Part shown: positions 33,896 through 41,393 of the stretch, in pieces | Layout of the letters: every line of letters starts with the position of its first letter | Position numbering within the stretch: the stretch's first letter is position 1 | Source of the DNA: Saprospiraceae bacterium | GTDB taxonomy: Bacteria > Bacteroidota > Bacteroidia > Chitinophagales > Saprospiraceae | Reading direction: 5' to 3' | Assembly: GCA_016714985.1 (NCBI GenBank) | Contig: JADKBS010000015.1 | Coordinates: forward strand, 62,001-126,000 | Length of the DNA: 64,000 nt | Translations under genes and position numbers: made by a program | Notes under the pieces: model-generated | Seen by the model: the letters and a program-made list of their open reading frames with translations, nothing else | The model's database searches: none | Told to the model about the DNA's origin: nothing

Positions 33896-34451
33896 CAAAC
33901 TTCGTCAAAATCACAATCGTCTGCCCATTTACCTTTCCCTCTATCTGCGTAGCGTTGTCGTGTACGAGTCGGATATTGCGGACGGCGGTGCCACGCTTGG
34001 CAGCAAAAGAAGCGCCTTTCACATCAAGATCTTTAATCAAAACAACGGTATCACCGTTCTCCAGCGCCACGCCGTTGCTGTCCACGTGCTTCAATTCGGG
34101 GTCAACATACGCCGCAGCTGATTGTCCAGCATTGGCCCAAGCCAGTGTCTCGTCGTCGAGGTAGAGCATGTCCAGTAGGTCGGTGGAATTCAGGTGGGTG
34201 AGCATCCGCCAAGCCAGCACCTTCACGGCGGGCACTTCGCTCCACATGCTTTCGTTTAGGCAATGCCAGTGCTTTTCGTCGGCAGTGGCGGGGGCTTCGA
34301 TTTGGCTGCGGCAGGTGCCGCAAAGCAGGGCCATTTCGTCGGGGTTGCTGCCCGTTTTCGGGGCGACGGTGTAGGCTTCGAGGTAGTCAGTTGCGCCGCA
34401 AAGTTCACAAGTGGCGTTGGAGCGTTTTGTGATGATTTCTAAGTTGGTCAT
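33885..34451 (-). CDS. PhnA-family zinc-ribbon protein
   Basis: 188 residues from the ATG at 34451 (the open frame to 34514 lacks family features). N-terminal zinc ribbon with CELCGA and LLCGTC (four Cys, about 16-51). The C-terminal domain (about 120-188) contains the PhnA SH3-like signature NGDTVVLIKDLDVKGASFAA and KRGTAVRNIRLVHD. The name derives from the E. coli phosphonate operon, but the family has no proven role in phosphonate breakdown; it is widespread as a single gene. Cytoplasmic. Confidence 0.9.
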   Translation of the reverse strand: MTNLEIITKRSNATCELCGATDYLEAYTVAPKTGSNPDEMALLCGTCRSQIEAPATADEKHWHCLNESMWSEVPAVKVLAWRMLTHLNSTDLLDMLYLDDETLAWANAGQSAAAYVDPELKHVDSNGVALENGDTVVLIKDLDVKGASFAAKRGTAVRNIRLVHDNATQIEGKVNGQTIVILTKFVKK

Positions 34452-34564
34452 TGAATGAATATTAGTTGGCAGTTCGTAGGCCGCCTTTTTGAAAAAGGAC
34501 GCAAAAATAGTCAAGACTTGTCAAGTTTTTTGGCAATTGGTCGTCAAGATTGAAATTGCAGTCC

Positions 34565-34660
34565 CCGGTAGCAATGGCCTTTAGGCCGTCCGGCCAAAGC
34601 CCTTTAGGGCGATTCGGCGTAAACGCCGCCGACGGGACGGCCTAAAGGCCATACTACCGG
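34565..34660. repeat. Inverted REP pair (BIME-like) with GTAG flanks
   Basis: A 96-base GC-rich inverted repeat. Both outer arms read GGTAG, then ATGGCCTTTAGGCCGTC when each is read inward from its own strand. A central CCCTTTAGGG and GGCGTAAACGCC add inner hairpins. A GTAG tetranucleotide next to a GC palindrome is the hallmark of REP sequences mobilised by RAYT transposases; two in opposite orientation form a BIME. It lies upstream of the beta-helix gene at 34758 and is transcription-neutral as far as can be seen. Confidence 0.7.
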
Positions 34661-34757
34661 CCTGGTTCCCAAACAAAAACCCAAACCGCCCAATCAGAAA
34701 CCCACCCTTGCCCGCCGCTGCTCACTGCTGCACCTTTGAACCAAAATCAATTGCAGC

Positions 34758-36428
34758 ATGAAGAAAATCACCTTGTTTATCGCATTTTTTAGCATCCTGA
34801 ATAACCTATCGGCGGCCACTTGGTACGTCGCACCAAACGGAAACGACAACAATACTGGTACGCTTGGCTCACCGTTCAAGACCTTGCCAGCCGCCATTGA
34901 CGCAGCCTCGCCGGGAGATGTGATTGAGCTGCGCAACGGCAGCTACACCTCCAACGAAATCAGGGTCACCAAGAGCAACCTGACCATCCGCAGCTACCCC
35001 GGCGAGTGGGCCGTCATCACCGCCCCAACGAACGTGGAGGACATCGCCTCCTGTATCTGGTACAATGAGCCAGACGTGACGGGCGGCACCCTCGAACGCC
35101 TTGAAATCGTGGGCGGCTACTACTATGGCGTCAGTTTCGAGACCAACTGGGACTGGGGCAAACCCACCCGCAAGGGCGTGAGCAATATCACGCTCCGCAA
35201 CTGCAAAATCCACGACACGGGCCGGGACTGCATCAAGATAAAACCCGCCTGCAACGGCATCCAAATCATCGGTTGCGAACTGTACAACAGCGGCGTCGGC
35301 CCCTCCAATTCCGTGGCCAACGGCGGCCCAAACGCCGAAGGCATTGACAACGTGAACGGCGACGGCATGGTGGTTCGCAACTGCTATATCCACAATATCA
35401 GCACCTCCGGCGTCTATGTGAAGGGCGGCGTCAAGGATTGCATCATCGAAGAAAACCTGATTTACGGCGTACAAGAAGGCGGCATTTTAATGGGCTTCTA
35501 CACCGATGCCGAGTTCTTCGACCAAGATGGTACGAACCCCGCATTTTACGAATGCCAGTACAGCCTCGCCCGCAACAATATCGTCTATAACACGGGCGGC
35601 GCAGGCATCGGCTTTTTTGCGGCCCGCAATTGCTCGGCGTACAACAACACAGTGGTCACGGGTTCCGGCCAGTTCCACGCACCGCTCTATTTCTCGCCAG
35701 GCGATATTTGGATTGACGACAATACCACACTGACGCCGCCCTGCTTCAACGTGCAAGCCTACAATAACATCTTCGTTGACCAAAGCGGCACGGGCGATGA
35801 GGACTACACCGTGCAAGTCCGGGAAGGAGCGCTCAGCGGCACGAACGAAATCAACCGCAATATTTATCACAAGACCAGCGGCCCCGCCAAATTCGACGAC
35901 GGGGTGAGCTGGCCCGCACTGACCTTCTCGCAATGGAAGTCCCAAATGGGCTTCGATGCCAACAGCCAAGAAGCCAACCCATTGATTGACAACAACTTGC
36001 ACCTACAAGCGAACAGTCCCGCCATTGATGCCGGACAGAATTCACCCGCAGCCCGTGACTATGACACGCACCCCCGCAGCGGCAGTTTCGACATCGGTGC
36101 AGATGAGTTCGGCAACGGCACAGCCTTGCAAATCCCACCACCCAACGGCACCATCGGTACAGGCGCTGACGGCAGCTTGACGGCTATTTTTGATTTATTC
36201 GATGAAATTAAAATGACCATTTATCCCAATCCTGCCAGCCATGAAATCAGGGTAGAAATGGAAGATATGGGCGAGGTTTTATTGACGCTTTATGATAAAA
36301 ACGGGCGGGCAATCAAACAGGTAGATGGGTTAAATATGGCCATTCAAGGATTGACTTCCGGCATTTATTATTTAAACGTGAAAACCAACAATGGCGAGGG
36401 CTTTCGGCCAATTATGATTATTGAATAA
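34758..36428 (+). CDS. Secreted parallel beta-helix (pectate-lyase-like) protein with T9SS tail
   Basis: 556 residues. Signal peptide to about residue 20 (LNNLSAA). It opens with WYVAPNGNDNNTGTLGSPFK and ASPGDVIELRNGSYTSN, then repeated helix rungs with IxxNxI patterns (NITLRNCKIHDTGRDCIKIK, NGIQIIGCELYNSG, MVVRNCYIHNISTSGVYVKG). This is the right-handed beta-helix fold of polysaccharide lyases and epimerases; near 455 comes NSPAIDAGQNSPAARDYD, a common end cap. The last ~75 residues are a Por-type T9SS tail (MTIYPNPASHEIRVEMED). It could act on polysaccharide or serve as a surface structural protein; catalytic residues cannot be assigned. Confidence 0.9.
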   Translation: MKKITLFIAFFSILNNLSAATWYVAPNGNDNNTGTLGSPFKTLPAAIDAASPGDVIELRNGSYTSNEIRVTKSNLTIRSYPGEWAVITAPTNVEDIASCIWYNEPDVTGGTLERLEIVGGYYYGVSFETNWDWGKPTRKGVSNITLRNCKIHDTGRDCIKIKPACNGIQIIGCELYNSGVGPSNSVANGGPNAEGIDNVNGDGMVVRNCYIHNISTSGVYVKGGVKDCIIEENLIYGVQEGGILMGFYTDAEFFDQDGTNPAFYECQYSLARNNIVYNTGGAGIGFFAARNCSAYNNTVVTGSGQFHAPLYFSPGDIWIDDNTTLTPPCFNVQAYNNIFVDQSGTGDEDYTVQVREGALSGTNEINRNIYHKTSGPAKFDDGVSWPALTFSQWKSQMGFDANSQEANPLIDNNLHLQANSPAIDAGQNSPAARDYDTHPRSGSFDIGADEFGNGTALQIPPPNGTIGTGADGSLTAIFDLFDEIKMTIYPNPASHEIRVEMEDMGEVLLTLYDKNGRAIKQVDGLNMAIQGLTSGIYYLNVKTNNGEGFRPIMIIE

Positions 36429-36459
36429 ACCAGCTTATTTCACCAAAACAACAACCACC

Positions 36460-36993
36460 ATGTTGAAATCATCTTTCAAATTAATGACCCTATTACTGGT
36501 GGGACTCCTCTCCACCGCCTCCATGTGCAACAAGGACGAAGACGCCACTCCCAACGACGAGGCATACACTTACCTTTTGGGCTATTGGAAACTGAAGAGC
36601 GGCGCTACTTACGCCAAAAAAGAAGATGGAACCACCATCACGACAGCTACTGTAAATCCGGGTGTCGTTGCTTATGAGTTTTTTGCCGACGGAACGTTCA
36701 CGAGCTACGACCTGACGGGCAGCTTTCCTCCAGAAGGAGGCACTTGGAAGCTCGAAGTCAACGCCCTCCAAAATGGTGACTTCGACAATGGCACCTTGTC
36801 CATCACCACGCCGTCCACGCAATCAATGGCAGGTGAGTTTGTCGTGGATGCAGACGGTTCCATAAAATATAGCATTGAAGATATTTCAAACCTGAATGAT
36901 GGCTCAAAGCCCATTTTCCTCCTTGGCACCAAGAAATATGAGGCATATCCTTATGCCGAAAACTGGGCAACTTATGAATACCAAAAGGAATGA
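36460..36993 (+). CDS. Lipocalin-like exported protein
   Basis: 177 residues from the ATG at 36460. Signal peptide with a Cys near residue 23 (LLVGLLSTASMC), an atypical lipobox. The segment LLGYWKLKSGATY followed by YEFFADGTFTSYDL and GGTWKLE is the signature of the lipocalin-like (DUF4923/DUF5004-type) small lipoproteins of Bacteroidota. Periplasmic or outer-membrane anchored; ligand unknown. Begins 31 bases after the beta-helix gene, so probably in its transcript. Confidence 0.75.
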   Translation: MLKSSFKLMTLLLVGLLSTASMCNKDEDATPNDEAYTYLLGYWKLKSGATYAKKEDGTTITTATVNPGVVAYEFFADGTFTSYDLTGSFPPEGGTWKLEVNALQNGDFDNGTLSITTPSTQSMAGEFVVDADGSIKYSIEDISNLNDGSKPIFLLGTKKYEAYPYAENWATYEYQKE

Positions 36994-37001
36994 TTCTTTC
37001 A

Positions 37002-37085
37002 GGTTAACGAGGGTTGATATGGGCTTGTCAAGTTTATGAAACGCTGATTATCAACCCTTATCAACTATTACCAACCCTTATCAAC
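37002..37085. repeat. Inverted word arrays, unit TTATCAACCC
   Basis: Left 37002-37020 (AACGAGGGTTGATAT). Right 37046-37085 has TTATCAACCC repeated with variants (TTATCAACTATTACCAACCC). It ends 7 bases before the ATG at 37093. Confidence 0.75.
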
Positions 37086-37092
37086 TTAAAAA

Positions 37093-38124
37093 ATGCAACG
37101 CAGAGATTTCATCCTCACTTCCTTGTTGGCGTTTCCAGCTTTTGCCTGCTCCACCTCCAAGCGAACTGGCAGCGGTGTGGCAGCCAAAGCCTTCGTCGTT
37201 CGGGCAGGCGACAGCCGCTTCCACCAACCGACGCCGTTCAATGGTGTGAACCCAAACGACCTCAAGGTTTCGACCAAGGACACAGCGGGCAAGTTGTCCT
37301 CCTTCTATTACCACGGCGTGGAAAAAGTCGGGCCGGGACTACACTCACACTTGTTTCAGGATGAAATGTTCTTCGTGTTGGAGGGCGAGTATGTGTTCCA
37401 ATTGGGCGAGGAACGGCAGTTGCTGCAAGCGGGCGACCTCATCTTCCTGCCCCGCACTGTGCCGCATACCTGGGTGCAAATGAGCGACCGGGGCAAGATG
37501 TTCTACTTCCTGCAACCCGCCGGAAAAATGGAGGAGTTCTTCCTGAAACTGACCGAACTGGACGGCAAGGGCACCCGTGAGCAGTACGAGGAACTGGGCA
37601 AAATGAGCGGCATCGCCAACCATGGCCCCGCCATTTCCGCCACCGATAAGCATGTTTTTGCTGCGCAACTGAGCAACGGCTTCGTGGTGCGGGCAGGCCA
37701 AGGCCGCTTCGGCGAGCGCACCGTCATCAATGGCCGAAGCCCCAACGACATCAAGGTTTCCGGCAAGGACACGGGCGGCGAGCTGTCCGTTTTCGAGTAC
37801 CACGGCAATGAAAAAGGCGGTCCTCCGATGCACGTCCACCCACACCAAGACGAGGTGTTTTATGTTTCCGAAGGCAGCTACCTGTTCCAGTGCGGCGATG
37901 AGAAATTCACGCTCAGGGAAGGCGATATGATTTTCCTGCCAAGGGCCGTACCGCATACCTGGGCGCAGTTGGAGGACGTGGGCAAGCTGCTTTTCTTCTT
38001 CCAGCCTGCCGGGAAAATGGAGGACTTTTTCCGTTCCATTGGCGGCAACAAAACGCTGGCCGCCGGGCTTGACCTTTTCAAGGAACATGACATGGAAGTG
38101 GTCGGTCCGCCAATTAGTTTTTAA
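37093..38124 (+). CDS. Exported bicupin with two near-identical cupin domains
   Basis: 343 residues. It starts MQRRDFILTSLLAFPAFACS: a twin-Arg motif followed by a lipobox-like Cys19, so possibly a Tat-exported lipoprotein. Two cupin halves (about 30-175 and 190-335) share FVVRAG.xRF, PND(L/I)KVS.KDT and LPR(T/A)VPHTW. The metal-site motifs are HSHLFQDEMFFVLEGEY and HVHPHQDEVFYVSEGSY (HxHxxxE, with the late His in VPHTW). The halves are a clear internal duplication. Cupins of this kind are metal-dependent dioxygenases or sugar/quercetin-type binders; the reaction is unknown. Next gene follows after 18 bases. Confidence 0.88.
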   Translation: MQRRDFILTSLLAFPAFACSTSKRTGSGVAAKAFVVRAGDSRFHQPTPFNGVNPNDLKVSTKDTAGKLSSFYYHGVEKVGPGLHSHLFQDEMFFVLEGEYVFQLGEERQLLQAGDLIFLPRTVPHTWVQMSDRGKMFYFLQPAGKMEEFFLKLTELDGKGTREQYEELGKMSGIANHGPAISATDKHVFAAQLSNGFVVRAGQGRFGERTVINGRSPNDIKVSGKDTGGELSVFEYHGNEKGGPPMHVHPHQDEVFYVSEGSYLFQCGDEKFTLREGDMIFLPRAVPHTWAQLEDVGKLLFFFQPAGKMEDFFRSIGGNKTLAAGLDLFKEHDMEVVGPPISF

Positions 38125-38142
38125 TCTGTAAATCAATTAGTT

Positions 38143-38670
38143 ATGAAAAATCGAGTTTCAATTTTCATTGCCATTTTCTCGCTGCTCATACTTTCTTGCA
38201 GCAGCAAAAACGAACCAACGGCAACGGGCGAAACAACTGCCCAAGCCTCCACCGCCAGCACCAAAGAAAACCACCTCAGCCTAAAAATCAACGGCGTGGA
38301 ATGGGTGGCCGACCACGATGTTTTTGGGGCGTTCCATCCAAAGGGATACAACAAGGCCATCATCATTGCGGGCAGCAAAGGCCCAAAGAACAAGGATGAG
38401 CAAGCCTTCAACATCAATATCTACAACACGGATGGCGCTGGTACTTTCAATTTCAAGCACGGCAACCCCGAACTCAGCGTGGCGCAAATGGGCAACTGGA
38501 ACCCCGAAACCTTCCTTTGCGGCAGCATGATGGGCCATAACATGAAGGTGAAGGTCATTACGGCTTCTACCAAACCGGATGTGATTGAAGCCACCTTTGA
38601 AGGGGAACTGACTTGCAACACAGGTGAGGTGATGAAAGTGACGGACGGCAAGTTTTATTACCACGAATAA
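38143..38670 (+). CDS. Small lipoprotein, DUF6252-like
   Basis: 175 residues. Lipobox LLILSCSS with Cys19, a Thr/Ser/Ala-rich linker, then LSLKINGVEWVADHDVFGAF, the opening of the DUF6252-type lipoproteins of Bacteroidota. The rest is predicted beta structure with one Cys pair (ETFLCGSM, LTCNTGE). Outer-membrane or periplasmic, function unknown. Lies 18 bases after the bicupin and is likely co-transcribed with it. Confidence 0.75.
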   Translation: MKNRVSIFIAIFSLLILSCSSKNEPTATGETTAQASTASTKENHLSLKINGVEWVADHDVFGAFHPKGYNKAIIIAGSKGPKNKDEQAFNINIYNTDGAGTFNFKHGNPELSVAQMGNWNPETFLCGSMMGHNMKVKVITASTKPDVIEATFEGELTCNTGEVMKVTDGKFYYHE

Positions 38671-38678
38671 AACACCTT

Positions 38679-38761
<83 letters not shown>

Positions 38762-38767
38762 AAAAAA

Positions 38768-39352
38768 ATGACCTATTCCACCAAACTTAAAATCTTTATT
38801 ATCGGCTTAATTGCCCTTGTCATATTGGGCAGGTATGGGTGTTATGCTTTAGATAAAAAATACGACGCTTATCGCCGCCCGTGGGCATATAGTTCTGATA
38901 CTTCTAAACCGCTTTTGGTCGGCAAATGGCAGGGCAGCGTCACCGATCCTGACAATATTGTTCACAAGGTGGAAATGGAAATCTTTGTGCCAATGACCGA
39001 TGAGGAACGCAAAAGCCGTCTTTTCCAAAAACGCATCAAACGTGACCGAAGCAGCCGTACGTTTTTCGATGGCATGGCGGTGCTGGAAGTCAATGGCCAC
39101 AGGGATTCCAGCGAACTTTGGGGCGGACTGGACGAGCCGGACGGCCACCAAATCCACTTCCAGTTCCGGCCCGTGAACGACGTGCATCCGCCGGGTTTTA
39201 ACCTGAATTTGATAGAGGGAAATTGGCAGGAAAATACCCTTGACCTCGACGTGACATTCGCTTTTTTTAGGCCGGATGGCAGCAGTTTTTCCGATAGCGC
39301 TGACCCACGGCATGATAAAATAGGTAAGTTGAAAATGTCTCGCATGAATTAA
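38768..39352 (+). CDS. Membrane-anchored protein of unknown function
   Basis: 194 residues with one N-terminal membrane segment (about 7-25, LKIFIIGLIALVILGRYGCY), the rest soluble and probably periplasmic. The soluble part has a beta-rich pattern beginning KPLLVGKWQGSVTDPDN, which resembles the opening of lipocalin-like ligand-binding folds. I do not recognise a family. It is flanked by word arrays on both sides and transcribed in the same direction as its neighbours. Confidence 0.65.
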   Translation: MTYSTKLKIFIIGLIALVILGRYGCYALDKKYDAYRRPWAYSSDTSKPLLVGKWQGSVTDPDNIVHKVEMEIFVPMTDEERKSRLFQKRIKRDRSSRTFFDGMAVLEVNGHRDSSELWGGLDEPDGHQIHFQFRPVNDVHPPGFNLNLIEGNWQENTLDLDVTFAFFRPDGSSFSDSADPRHDKIGKLKMSRMN

Positions 39353-39361
39353 CTATTGCCA

Positions 39362-39448
39362 GCAGATTTAATAGATTTACGCAGATTAGCAAACAGCTTC
39401 GCTGTTCGCTGTACAATATATTCATCTGCGAAAATCAGCGCAATCTAC
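39362..39448. repeat. Inverted word arrays, unit GCAGATTTA
   Basis: Left 39362-39390 (GCAGATTTAATAGATTTACG words); right 39423-39448 (the inverse CATCTGCG, AATCAGCGCAATCTAC). Between them a short CAGCTTCGCTGTTCGCTG palindromic cluster. Confidence 0.6.
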
Positions 39449-39526
39449 GGGAGAATAAAACAGACCATATCGCTTTATCCGCTACCCATTTTTCAAAACC
39501 ATTTTTTAAAACTTAAATCCGATTAA

Positions 39527-41233
39527 ATGAAAGCTTCAACCTGCATTAAAACAGGCTTGGCGGCGCTATGCCTCCTGTTGTCCACCACCATCGTTTTATC
39601 CCAACCAACTGGTAGCACCAGCAGTGGCCTGAGCGTAGCCAAGAAAGGCATTTGGCCCAACAAATCCTGCTCCGTCTGCTGGGAAAACCCCACGTCCAGC
39701 AACAACATACAGCGTCAATGGGTGCGTCAGTCCATCGCCGACACTTGGGAAAAGTTCTCGGCCTTCCGCTTCACGGGATGGGACGCTTGCCGCCGGGGCC
39801 AAAAAGGCATTCGTATCCTCATTGCTGACGAGCATCCGCATACGAAAGGACTCGGCACTGAGCTTAACGGCGAGGAGGACGGCATGGTACTCAACTTCAA
39901 TTGGGACGGATGCAAAAGAGACCCAAAAACCTGTATCACGTTTATAGCTATCCATGAATTCGGCCATGCGCTCGGCATTGCCCACGAACAAAACAGGGGC
40001 GATGCGCCAGAAGCCTGCAACGAGGAGAATTCGCAAGGCCACGATGGCGATTGGCACCTGACACCCTACGACGAGTTCTCGGTGATGAACTATTGCAACC
40101 CCAGTTGGAACAACAATGGCGTGCTCAGTCCCGGCGACGTGGCGGGCATCCAAAAGCTCTATGGCGCCAACGATTTTGAGGACCTCGGCGGCCAATTAAC
40201 GGGAGAGCCCGTGGCTTGCTCCATGTACACTGGCCGGCTCGATGTGTTTTCAGTCGGTACTGACGGGGCCGCCTACCACAAATACTACGCAGATGGTACT
40301 TGGCATGACTACCAAAGCCTCGGTGGAGACTTCAAGTTTGCCCCCATGCTTTTCGGTTCGGCCTTCCCGCTCTCCACGGTTTCTTGGGGCAAAAACCACC
40401 TCGACGTTTTTGGCCGTGGGGTGGATGGCGCTTTTTATCAAAAATGGTGGAACGAGGCCAAAAGCCAATGGGAAGGCTGGCACAACCTCGGTGGCCAGTT
40501 CAAAGGCGCACCCATTGCCGTCTGTTGGTCGCCTGGCCGGGTGGACCTTTTCGGCATCGGCATGGACGACGGGCTTTACCACAACTACTGGGACGTGAAC
40601 CTCAACAACCAGAAATGGAGCGGTTGGGAACCCCTCGGCGGCAAATTCAAGCTGGGCTATGTCTCGGTCGTGTCGCAGGCGCCCGGCAAGCTCGACATCG
40701 TGGGCATCGGCATGGACGACGGCATGTACCACAAAGCTTGGAACAACGGCTGGACGGACTGGAAACCCCTTGGTGGCAAGTTCTCGCAAGCCCCTTCGAT
40801 GGTCACGGCAGGCGACGGCTTCCTCGATGTTTTCGGCATCGGAACGGACAAAGCGCTGTACCACAAACGTTTCCTTAACGGCGGCTGGAGCAATGGCTGG
40901 GAAAACCTCGGTGGGCAAAGCGTTAATCGCCCCTCGGCAGTCAGTCTCGGCATGGAGCATTGCACGGTATTGGTGAGAGGATTGGATGGCGGGCTATACG
41001 AGAACCGATGGAACCATGAGTCCCGCCGCTTTGACGGCTTCAAGCGGGTAGGTGGGATACTGACGGATGCGCCGTTTGCCGTGGGCGAAGGGGTGAACAT
41101 CCATGTGCTCATGCGGGCACCAAAGAACGAACTGCTGCACGCTGGCTGGCGTGACCCACACCCCAACCCGACGCTTACAAGGTTCATGGATAGCATGGAC
41201 GTGGGCAAAGCGAAAATCCAGCGGCGGTTTTGA
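39527..41233 (+). CDS. Secreted astacin-like metalloprotease fused to a lectin-type beta-propeller
   Basis: 568 residues. Signal peptide to about residue 26 (STTIVLSQ). Metzincin domain about 30-220: the zinc site HEFGHALGIAHEQNR (143-157) has the astacin form HExxHxxGxxHExxR, and SVMNYCNPSWN (near 185) is the Met-turn. Six to seven repeats fill about 225-540 (RLDVFSVGTDGAAYHKYY, LDVFGRGVDGAFYQKWW, VDLFGIGMDDGLYHNYW), each with a W/G-rich LGG strand. They match the PLL/fucose-binding-lectin-like propeller. It probably cleaves surface or host glycoproteins that the propeller binds. No T9SS tail is present, so export past the outer membrane is unclear. Confidence 0.88.
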   Translation: MKASTCIKTGLAALCLLLSTTIVLSQPTGSTSSGLSVAKKGIWPNKSCSVCWENPTSSNNIQRQWVRQSIADTWEKFSAFRFTGWDACRRGQKGIRILIADEHPHTKGLGTELNGEEDGMVLNFNWDGCKRDPKTCITFIAIHEFGHALGIAHEQNRGDAPEACNEENSQGHDGDWHLTPYDEFSVMNYCNPSWNNNGVLSPGDVAGIQKLYGANDFEDLGGQLTGEPVACSMYTGRLDVFSVGTDGAAYHKYYADGTWHDYQSLGGDFKFAPMLFGSAFPLSTVSWGKNHLDVFGRGVDGAFYQKWWNEAKSQWEGWHNLGGQFKGAPIAVCWSPGRVDLFGIGMDDGLYHNYWDVNLNNQKWSGWEPLGGKFKLGYVSVVSQAPGKLDIVGIGMDDGMYHKAWNNGWTDWKPLGGKFSQAPSMVTAGDGFLDVFGIGTDKALYHKRFLNGGWSNGWENLGGQSVNRPSAVSLGMEHCTVLVRGLDGGLYENRWNHESRRFDGFKRVGGILTDAPFAVGEGVNIHVLMRAPKNELLHAGWRDPHPNPTLTRFMDSMDVGKAKIQRRF

Positions 41234-41263
41234 GGTTTTTCTAAATTAATTAGCCGTTGAGCT

Positions 41264-41328
41264 GCGGCAATGTTTGTAGAAAGCTGGGCCGAAATCTTTG
41301 CGCTCCCAATACCTTCAAACATTGCCGC
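41264..41328. repeat. 13-bp perfect hairpin with 39-base loop
   Basis: GCGGCAATGTTTG (41264-41276) and its exact inverse (41316-41328) in the spacer between the protease and sensor genes. No U-run follows. It could be a processed 3' end or an RNA control element in the sensor leader. Confidence 0.55.
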
Positions 41329-41393
41329 TGCCCTGCGACTTTGAAAATCCCTGAAATCACATTAAAAAGCACTTGCTTTGTAAAAAATCCGCG

